Shown here: positions 54,462 through 60,524 of the stretch, one piece after another | Numbering within the stretch: the first letter of the stretch is position 1 | Layout: the number at the start of each line of letters is the position of its first letter | Source of the DNA: Lachnospiraceae bacterium | GTDB lineage: Bacteria > Bacillota > Clostridia > Lachnospirales > Lachnospiraceae | Assembly (NCBI GenBank): GCA_017540265.1 | Contig: JAFYBJ010000014.1 | Location: forward strand, 1-60,524 | Length of the DNA: 60,524 nt | Reading direction: 5' to 3' | Notes under the pieces: generated by a model | Told to the model about the DNA's origin: nothing | Databases searched by the model: none | What the model saw: only the letters and a program-made list of their open reading frames with translations | Position numbers and translations under genes: made by a program

Positions 54462-55582
54462 AGCTTACCTGGATAGTGCCTCATTTTCCGCCGCACGTAG
54501 GGGGAGGGGAGAAGCTCTACTGTGATGTCTGCAGTGAACTTGTAAAAAGAGGGTTTGATATAAGGGTGGTCACCAGCGCCTCAGGCGGTTTAAAAGGTCA
54601 TTATCGTATAAAGGGCATGGATGTTTATTACTGTGACTGGCCCATGCTCTTCGGGCATCCCATAGTAAGGTTTAAGGATATCATAAGACATATAAAGTGG
54701 TGTGACATAGTCCATACCGCGATCTACTCCACGGCCATAAAGACGAATCTTGCCGCGGCGCTCCTTGGTAAAAAATGCGTTACCACCATTCATGAGGTCA
54801 TGGGGGATAAATGGTTTTTCTTTGAGAAGAACCGCTTAAAGGCGATGGCTTTCAAGATATATGAAAAGCTTATCATAAGCCTTTGCTCTTACGTTCATGT
54901 GATATCGGAGGCTACTGCAGCTGATTTTAAAAAATACGGCGGAAGATGCAGACGTTTGTTTAAGATATATTGTTTTTTAGATTTGCCGCCAAAGTCACTT
55001 ATTGAAAAAGCGGACATTGAATTTAAGGAATTATTTTCCGTGAAGCCTGAAGAAAAGGGAATACTGTATTTCGGCAGGCCTGCAAAGAATAAGGGGATAT
55101 TCGTGCTCTTAAAAGCGATACGACTGTTTGCTTCTAAGGCTGATATTAATGGCAAGGCGGTTTTCTGCATGATACTGGCAGATGAGCCTGCAGACTGCAG
55201 AAAAAAAGTCCTGGAATATATAGATCAAAATAATATGTCTTCCTTTGTGAGGGTGATACCTTCGCTTCCCAGGGCAGAGCTTTTAAAGGCTGTATCGGGC
55301 TGTGACCTTTGCGTGATCCCTTCCGTAACGGAGGGCTTTGGTTATTCCGCGGCAGAGGCCTGTGCGCTTAAAGTACCGGTGATAGCTTCCGACGGGGGAT
55401 CTTTAAAAGAGGTTGTGAGCGGGAATTGTCTTTTCTTTAGGAACAGGGACAGCAGGGATCTTGCGGAAAAGCTTAATGAATTTATCAAAAACGGAACGGC
55501 TCATTTTATGTCCGTAAAGGAAAAGAGCTTTGACCGGGACAGGGTGACAGATGAATACATCAGAATGTATGGATCACTCTGA
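54458..55582 (+). CDS. GT4-family glycosyltransferase
   Basis: This 374-residue GT-B retaining enzyme has the N-terminal WIVPHFPPHVGGGEKLYCDV (acceptor-side loop) and the C-terminal nucleotide-sugar site PSVTEGFGYSAAEACALKVP with the E-x7-E pair. It is cytoplasmic or membrane-associated and would extend a lipid-linked sugar. The donor is unknown. It overlaps the flippase-like gene by 32 bases. Confidence 0.9.
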   Translation: MKLTWIVPHFPPHVGGGEKLYCDVCSELVKRGFDIRVVTSASGGLKGHYRIKGMDVYYCDWPMLFGHPIVRFKDIIRHIKWCDIVHTAIYSTAIKTNLAAALLGKKCVTTIHEVMGDKWFFFEKNRLKAMAFKIYEKLIISLCSYVHVISEATAADFKKYGGRCRRLFKIYCFLDLPPKSLIEKADIEFKELFSVKPEEKGILYFGRPAKNKGIFVLLKAIRLFASKADINGKAVFCMILADEPADCRKKVLEYIDQNNMSSFVRVIPSLPRAELLKAVSGCDLCVIPSVTEGFGYSAAEACALKVPVIASDGGSLKEVVSGNCLFFRNRDSRDLAEKLNEFIKNGTAHFMSVKEKSFDRDRVTDEYIRMYGSL

Positions 55583-56816
55583 AAATGGCAGCGCTTTTCT
55601 TAAGAAAAGCGATCTGATATGGACAATATTCGCAAATATCATAACAATTACGGCCGCGGTACTTATCGGGCTTTTCATGCCGGCGCTTACGGATTATGAG
55701 ACCTATGCCGGATACAGGGGATATACGCTTTTTGTGGCTTATGTGCAGTTTGTCCAGCTGGGTTTTGTAAACGGAATGTCGCTGCGATACGGAAATCTGG
55801 ATAAAAATAAGCTTCCTGCAGGGCTTTTCAGATCCTATACAAGATTTTTGATATTAAGCCAGTTTTTTATAATCCTGCTTGCGGCACCTGTGCTGTATGC
55901 GGCAAAGGGCTTTAAGCTAACGCCGTTTTTATTTGTGATACTGACCATACTTCCGGATAATATGAGGCTTTATTACGGAGCAGTATATGCAAATACCGGT
56001 AGATTTAAGGAAAATGCGCTCTGCCAGATCATATACAGGCTTTCACTCCTTATATGTTTTGCTGCGCTGTTTATAACAAAAAAGAACGGCTGGATATATT
56101 ATCTTGGCTGCACCCTTATATTAAACCTGCTTTCATTCCTTACCTATATCCTTGTCGATCCGTCACTTACATTTGGAAGAGCAGCAAGGGAAAGGGGCTT
56201 CTTTTCGGAAGTAAAGGAAAATATAAGGAGAGGTGCGCCTGTAATGTTTGGAGAGCAGCTTGGGATACTTATGCTTGGCGCCGACAGCATGTTTGCACTA
56301 TTTCTTTTTGACAGCAGGCAGTTTTCCTTTTATTCCTTTGCTGTATATGTGGTGGTGACAGCCTATACGGTATTAAATGCAGCAAATGCCGTGATATTTC
56401 CGTATCTTAAGCGTCTTGATAAAAAAGATATGGGAAGCAGGTACAGCATTTTAAAAAAGATGTCCCTTGGCATGTTTATCATCTCCGTTCCGTGCTTTAT
56501 CCCGGCACGCCTGCTTATAAACAGGTTTATGGGGAATTATGCAGGGGCTCTGCCATATCTCGATATCCTTATGTTTACACTGCTGTTCAGACTTCTTGGT
56601 GAGATGGCCTGCGCAAATGCCATGAAGGCCATGGATATGGAGAAGGAATTTTTTTATTCAAACCTTGCGGCATGCATACTTGCCTTTGCTGCAGATGCGC
56701 TTGCCTATGCGCTGTGGAAGGATTTAAGGATGATAGCCGCGGCAAGCGTACTGGTATACGCGGTATGGTTTTTTATCTGTGATATGAAGATAAGGCGCAG
56801 GTTACAAAAGATATGA
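55551..56816 (+). CDS. Wzx-like polysaccharide flippase
   Basis: This 421-residue MOP-superfamily transporter has about twelve membrane helices, beginning SDLIWTIFANIITITAAVLI and with a conserved central RGAPVMFGEQLGI region. It would move undecaprenyl-linked glycans across the membrane to the oligosaccharyltransferase encoded three genes later. ATG 55551 lies inside the GT4 gene; ATG 55569 is an alternative. Confidence 0.85.
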   Translation: MNTSECMDHSENGSAFLKKSDLIWTIFANIITITAAVLIGLFMPALTDYETYAGYRGYTLFVAYVQFVQLGFVNGMSLRYGNLDKNKLPAGLFRSYTRFLILSQFFIILLAAPVLYAAKGFKLTPFLFVILTILPDNMRLYYGAVYANTGRFKENALCQIIYRLSLLICFAALFITKKNGWIYYLGCTLILNLLSFLTYILVDPSLTFGRAARERGFFSEVKENIRRGAPVMFGEQLGILMLGADSMFALFLFDSRQFSFYSFAVYVVVTAYTVLNAANAVIFPYLKRLDKKDMGSRYSILKKMSLGMFIISVPCFIPARLLINRFMGNYAGALPYLDILMFTLLFRLLGEMACANAMKAMDMEKEFFYSNLAACILAFAADALAYALWKDLRMIAAASVLVYAVWFFICDMKIRRRLQKI

Positions 56817-57499
56817 AGGATTTACTGATAATCATTCCCGCATACAATGAAGCTGAGAATCTCCCTGATGTCATAAAGGCGTTAAGGGGGATGGTCGACA
56901 CGCCGCAGATACTGGTGGTGGATGACGGTTCTTTGGATGACACTTTTGATATCTGCAGGAAACTTGGGGTGAAGGCAGTAAGGCATAAAGTTAACTTAGG
57001 CTTATCCTCGGCTATAAGGACGGGCATGCAGTATGCCCTTGTGAAGGGATACCGCTATGCAATGCAGTTTGATGCGGACGGCCAGCATGATGCGTCTTAC
57101 GTAAAGGAACTTTATGACACGATAAAGAAATCAGGCGGAGATATAGTCATAGGCTCGCGATATCTGGAAAGTAAGGGAAATGCCAATGCCAGATATATGG
57201 GAGGCAGGGTGATATCGGGCTGCATAAGATTTATGACCGGAAAGAAGATAAAGGATCCGACTTCCGGCATGAGGGTATATTCAGACCGGGTGATGAAGCT
57301 CTTTACGGAATCATCCCTGTATTCACCGGAACCGGATACGTTATCTTATCTCATTAAAAAAGGCTTTAAGGTTTCGGAAACCGGCGTGGAGATGAAGGAG
57401 AGGATGAGAGGGAAGAGCTATCTCGATATCGTGGGATCTGCAAGATATATGTTCAGGATGTGCACATCCATACTTTTTATTTCGCTTATAAGGAGCTGA
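56813..57499 (+). CDS. GT2 DPM1/DPG-synthase-like glycosyltransferase
   Basis: This 228-residue GT-A enzyme has IPAYNEAENLPDVIKAL, VVDDGSLDDT and the metal site QFDADGQH, followed by IGSRYLE and DPTSGMRVY, as in polyprenyl-phosphate mannose or glucose synthases. The short C-terminal stretch is amphipathic. It probably makes a polyprenyl-phosphate sugar donor; DUF2304 next to it is a frequent partner. It overlaps the flippase by 4 bases. Confidence 0.9.
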   Translation: MKDLLIIIPAYNEAENLPDVIKALRGMVDTPQILVVDDGSLDDTFDICRKLGVKAVRHKVNLGLSSAIRTGMQYALVKGYRYAMQFDADGQHDASYVKELYDTIKKSGGDIVIGSRYLESKGNANARYMGGRVISGCIRFMTGKKIKDPTSGMRVYSDRVMKLFTESSLYSPEPDTLSYLIKKGFKVSETGVEMKERMRGKSYLDIVGSARYMFRMCTSILFISLIRS

Positions 57500-57500
57500 C

Positions 57501-57857
57501 ATGCCGTTAATGTTAAGGATCTTATTATTAATATCATCGCTTTTAAGTTTTATTTTTGTGGCGAGAAGGCTAAAAAAATCAGCGGTGAAGCTTTATGATA
57601 CCACCTTCTGGATCTTTCTTTCCACGGTGTTTGTTATCCTAAGCGCTTTTCCGGGGCTTGGAATAGGCCTGGCAGAGCTTATAGGCATACAGTCTCCCGT
57701 AAATCTTATATTCCTGATAATAATATTCTGCCTTCTGGCACATTGTTTTGTACAGTCCTTAAGGTTTTCGGCTCTTGAGGATAAATTCGAACGCTTTGTT
57801 GAAAAAGATGCTTTAAGGGATGAGGCTGCCACGGAAAAGCCCGGAGGAGAAGAGTGA
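57501..57857 (+). CDS. DUF2304 membrane protein
   Basis: This 118-residue protein has three membrane helices (LRILLLISSLLSFIFVARRL; FWIFLSTVFVILSAFPGLGI; LIFLIIIFCLLAHCFVQSLRF) and a charged tail, matching DUF2304, a family often found beside GT2 enzymes of this type. It overlaps the oligosaccharyltransferase gene by 4 bases. Confidence 0.85.
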   Translation: MPLMLRILLLISSLLSFIFVARRLKKSAVKLYDTTFWIFLSTVFVILSAFPGLGIGLAELIGIQSPVNLIFLIIIFCLLAHCFVQSLRFSALEDKFERFVEKDALRDEAATEKPGGEE

Positions 57858-60139
57858 ATAAGCAGGTGATAAAAAATATCATAATATCCGTATTCTGTAT
57901 GCTTTTGCTGATGTCGGGAGCGTTTATGTTCAGGCTTTTTGCCCATAATAAGACAGTATCGGAAATGGGTGAGGAATATATCGATCCCGAAACAGAGCTC
58001 CCGTATCTTACTGAAATGGATTCCTATTATCATCTAAGGATGACAAAGGATATTGCTGAGACAGGCGTACCCGGTGGCGGGTATAAGGATGGTGAAGCCT
58101 GGGATTCTTTAAGCTATGCCCCTTACGGAAGGAGCACAGCGGAATACAAGCCTTTGATGGCGGATACCGCTGTCTTTGCAAAAAAGCTTATTTCACAGTT
58201 TAAAACTGTTTCAATTGAGCAAGTTGCTTACTGGCTGGGGGCTGTGCTTTCCGTGCTCATAGTGATCCCTGTGTTTATCATGGCTTTTAAGCTTGGCGGT
58301 TTTATACCTGCCATAATTGCCGCATTTTTAGCTTCCGTTAATTACGGATATTTCGTTCATACGACACCGGGCTTTTATGATACGGATAATGTGCTTTCCG
58401 TGGGGGCCTGTCTTTTCTTCCTCTCGGCGCTCCTGCTTGCGGGTGCGTTTAAAAAAGATGATGAAGGAAAAAAGAGATATGTATCCAAGGCTTTAAGCGT
58501 ATTGTTCTTTGCGCTCACTCTTGGCCTTCTTATCTTTTCCTGGAGTGCTTATGCATTGTTCGTCGGAATACTTGCGGCTTCCTCGGCTTTGTATCTTATT
58601 GCCGCAGGATGCCTGGGTGGAAAGAATGGTGTTAAGAGGTCTTATCTTATACCTGTTTTGATACTTTTTATTTCCTTTGTGCTTGTACTCATACTGGACA
58701 GGGCGTTTTTCAGAAATCTCATAGCGCAGTTTATGTCCGTTTTTGCGGGTGGTAAAGGTATATTCCCGGATGCATATGTATCCGTTTCCGAAATGAGAAA
58801 GCCTGCCCTTACAGCAGGAGGACTTACGGGACTCTTCCAGATGAAGGTGCTTTCGGGAAAAAATATCGGCGTATTGAATGCCGTTGGCGGGATAGTTCCT
58901 TCGGGACTTGCCCTTGCTATGTGCATCATGCTCATAAAGGGGATGATAAAAAAGAAGGATGCGCGCTTTGATCATATACTGCTTGTGGTCTGGTATCTCG
59001 TATCTTTCATACTGGCTTTCAGAAGCTGGCGTTTTATCATGCTCTTTGCGGTGCCGGTAGCTATACTTGCGGGAATGTTTGCCGGATGGCTCATATCGCT
59101 TATGAGGGAAAAGAAGATGATGGACTATCCGGTATATGCGGCGATGCTCATCCTGCTCATCATCTTCCCTGCGCTCTACGGTGTATACAGATCCACAGGG
59201 GATTCAAGGCCTTCAGTAAGCATGAGCCTTCATGAGGGCCTTGCAAATATAAGGGATAACTCATCCGAAAACGTGATACTTGCAAGCTGGTGGGATCTTG
59301 GATACTTCTATGAGGAAAAGGCTGAACGAAGGACAGTGTTTGACGGAGGCTCCCAGAACGGTATACGTGTTTACTGGGTGGGAAAAGCCTTATCCACAAC
59401 AGATGAAAGATTATCAAAAAATATCCTGCGGATGCTTGCGGGAGAGGGCGATACCGCTACGGATGAGATGATAGCTGAATTTGGAGAGGAGCAGGATACT
59501 TTAAGCTTTATGACTGCCCTCCTTTCGGGGACAAAGGAAGGGGCGGTAGATGAGCTTAAAGGAAAGGGGCTTTCCATAGAGGAAGCAGAGAGGCTTGGAA
59601 GTCTTCTCTTTCCTGAAACGGAAGATGAGATACTCCTTCTCATCACACCGGATATGTTTTCAATTTCAAACTGGTTTTATACCTTTGGCACCTGGGGAGA
59701 AGAAGGTGTGGATGAGGATGATTATTCTGTGCTGTTTGGCCCGTCACAGGTGGATATGAGCAGAGGAGAAGCTGCATGGCGCTTTAACGGCAAGGAGCAG
59801 CCTTTTGATCTTGTCCTTAAAAGGGAGGATGGCAGATATGAAGCACACACAAGGGCTGTGAATGAAGGCGATGCCATACCTGTAGTGGACAGAGTGGTGA
59901 TCAGGGAAGGCGGCATGATGTTTAATGAGCAGCTTGCGGATGTATCCGACAATGATACAGGAATAGTGGTTTATCTGGAGATACGAGGGGATGAGGATCC
60001 GATGATGACGGTAATGACGGATGAGCTTTATGATTCCGTATTCGGGAAACTCTTCTTTGGTAATACAGAGGATATGCAATGCTTCAGACCGTCTGCTTAC
60101 GGAAACGGATACCTGAATGTATATAGTGTACAGCCGTAA
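57854..60139 (+). CDS. STT3/PglB-type oligosaccharyltransferase
   Basis: This 761-residue membrane protein has an N-terminal region of about 11-13 helices and an exported C-terminal domain. The catalytic motifs of STT3/PglB/AglB enzymes are visible: Asp56 in EMDSYYHLRM, the DxD-type Asp176-T-Asp178 in TTPGFYDTDN, and W479-W480-D481-L-G (WWDxG) in ASWWDLGYFYEE, followed by VFDGGSQ. These bind the lipid-linked glycan, the metal and the sequon. The enzyme would transfer a glycan to Asn of exported proteins. The gene is the last of the LytTR-GT4-flippase-GT2-DUF2304 operon. The residual possibility is a GT-C enzyme with another acceptor. Confidence 0.88.
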   Translation: MNKQVIKNIIISVFCMLLLMSGAFMFRLFAHNKTVSEMGEEYIDPETELPYLTEMDSYYHLRMTKDIAETGVPGGGYKDGEAWDSLSYAPYGRSTAEYKPLMADTAVFAKKLISQFKTVSIEQVAYWLGAVLSVLIVIPVFIMAFKLGGFIPAIIAAFLASVNYGYFVHTTPGFYDTDNVLSVGACLFFLSALLLAGAFKKDDEGKKRYVSKALSVLFFALTLGLLIFSWSAYALFVGILAASSALYLIAAGCLGGKNGVKRSYLIPVLILFISFVLVLILDRAFFRNLIAQFMSVFAGGKGIFPDAYVSVSEMRKPALTAGGLTGLFQMKVLSGKNIGVLNAVGGIVPSGLALAMCIMLIKGMIKKKDARFDHILLVVWYLVSFILAFRSWRFIMLFAVPVAILAGMFAGWLISLMREKKMMDYPVYAAMLILLIIFPALYGVYRSTGDSRPSVSMSLHEGLANIRDNSSENVILASWWDLGYFYEEKAERRTVFDGGSQNGIRVYWVGKALSTTDERLSKNILRMLAGEGDTATDEMIAEFGEEQDTLSFMTALLSGTKEGAVDELKGKGLSIEEAERLGSLLFPETEDEILLLITPDMFSISNWFYTFGTWGEEGVDEDDYSVLFGPSQVDMSRGEAAWRFNGKEQPFDLVLKREDGRYEAHTRAVNEGDAIPVVDRVVIREGGMMFNEQLADVSDNDTGIVVYLEIRGDEDPMMTVMTDELYDSVFGKLFFGNTEDMQCFRPSAYGNGYLNVYSVQP

Positions 60140-60153
60140 ACGGACCAAACGGG

Positions 60154-60195
60154 TACCCAAAATGACCGAAGAGACAAGGGGCGGATTTTGGGGTA
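60154..60195 (+). repeat. Inverted repeat after the oligosaccharyltransferase gene
   Basis: TACCCAAAAT (60154-60163) pairs with ATTTTGGGGTA (60185-60195). There is no T run, so it is not a clear terminator; it could be an operator or an RNA hairpin. Confidence 0.55.
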
Positions 60196-60203
60196 TCTGT
60201 ATA

Positions 60204-60212
60204 TGGTAGAAT
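60204..60212 (+). promoter_or_regulatory. Possible extended -10 promoter (TGGTAGAAT)
   Basis: TAGAAT at 60207-60212 preceded by TGG could start a transcript for the secreted protein at 60363. No -35 match at the right spacing. Confidence 0.3.
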
Positions 60213-60242
60213 CAAGCATTATATCTGCGGGGGATATAAGGA

Positions 60243-60308
60243 GTGTCATCCTGAACATCACCTGGTGTCATCCTGAACATCACCCGGTGTCATCCTGAAC
60301 ATCACCTG
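60243..60308 (+). repeat. 22-bp tandem repeat, three copies
   Basis: Three copies of gtgtcatcctgaacatcacc plus two bases (one with a single change) lie back to back and lead into the palindromic repeat at 60311. Each begins with the GTCATCCTGA core of the dispersed repeat. Confidence 0.9.
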
Positions 60309-60310
60309 GT

Positions 60311-60337
60311 GTCATCCTGAGCGAAGCGAAGGATCTC
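60311..60337 (+). repeat. Palindromic dispersed repeat, short form
   Basis: GTCATCCTGAGCG joined directly to AAGCGAAGGATCTCA, with no inner hairpin insert. It ends 26 bases before the ATG at 60363. The 220 bases 60140-60362 hold only these repeats and the promoter-like element. Confidence 0.8.
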
Positions 60338-60362
60338 ATATTACTTACAAGGAGGTAACAAC

Positions 60363-60524
60363 ATGTTCAAACTGAAAACACTACGAAGACTGACAAGATT
60401 CGCCATGTGCTTTTATGTGTTCTCATACTGCATGTCATTTACCGTATGCGCGGAGGAATATCCCTTCCATGATGCATCGGCAAATGAGATAGGTTTTTAT
60501 GCAGGCAATGAGAGCACTGATGAG
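60363..60524 (+). CDS. Secreted protein, partial (runs off the window)
   Basis: The first 54 codons are present. A signal peptide is clear: basic N-terminus (FKLKTLRRLTRF), hydrophobic core (MCFYVFSYCMSFTV) and cleavage after VCA/EE near residue 30. A strong AAGGAGGT site precedes the ATG. The mature part begins EEYPFHDAS and includes NES, an N-x-S tripeptide. Family cannot be told from this fragment. It follows the glycosylation operon and could be one of its targets, which is inference. Confidence 0.8.
   Translation, partial: MFKLKTLRRLTRFAMCFYVFSYCMSFTVCAEEYPFHDASANEIGFYAGNESTDE

Noticed and set aside
60243-60337. CRISPR array
   Set aside because: The units are contiguous 22-bp tandem copies with no spacers and no cas genes nearby.

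Overview
The window looks like a chromosomal segment of a Lachnospiraceae-type clostridium (Bacillota), roughly mid-40s % G+C. The evidence is a single-chain PurL of about 1265 residues, a TGS/uridine-kinase-type nucleoside kinase, a Gram-positive SOS box, LytTR-DUF3021 pairs, many TTG starts and a type A RNase P RNA. Almost all genes are on the + strand in tight operons. Genus cannot be read from the sequence alone.

Layout. 0-2.9 kb: a PD-(D/E)XK 'Rpn' nuclease gene, the tail of a second one, and a frameshifted glycosyltransferase, with signs of a tandem duplication. 2.9-6.4 kb: tRNA-Trp (minus strand), a large hybrid histidine kinase and a DUF6508-like gene. 6.4-16.7 kb: housekeeping block purL, dGTPase-like, dnaG, trmK, nif3-like, nucleoside kinase, rnpB. 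16.7-24.7 kb: a LytTR gene, a possible small RNA, an SDR, an amylase, a frameshifted valS and a frameshifted zinc-ribbon/TPR gene. 24.7-31.6 kb: two acyltransferases, a YcxB-like protein and the t6A operon tsaE-tsaB-rimI-rnz-tsaD. 31.6-38.5 kb: pectin-related enzymes (RpiB-like isomerase, rhamnogalacturonan acetylesterase, kduD) mixed with ispD, a thioesterase and a GT11 fucosyltransferase, then a HAD phosphatase, an alcohol dehydrogenase and a VUT transporter. 38.5-44 kb: an amidase, an MntP-ZIP fused metal transporter, mnmA and an SOS-controlled Y-family polymerase.

44-60.5 kb is the most distinctive part. After a solitary pilin-like gene comes a terminator-bounded operon with a GAF-GGDEF diguanylate cyclase, a TIM-barrel isomerase, a membrane FecR protein, a large InlB-repeat surface protein and a CHASE2 adenylate cyclase. 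It couples two second messengers to an envelope protein. The next operon starts with LytTR-DUF3021 and runs without gaps through a GT4, a flippase, a DPM1-like GT2, DUF2304 and an STT3/PglB-type oligosaccharyltransferase with its catalytic motifs intact. This is a candidate bacterial N-glycosylation locus in a Gram-positive organism. A secreted protein begins at the window end.

Short palindromic repeats (GTCATCCTGAGCG...GCGAAGGATCT) sit just upstream of four start codons. Three otherwise intact genes (glycosyltransferase, valS, zinc-ribbon/TPR) each carry an apparent single-base deletion. Because valS is essential, consensus errors in the assembly are a serious possibility.
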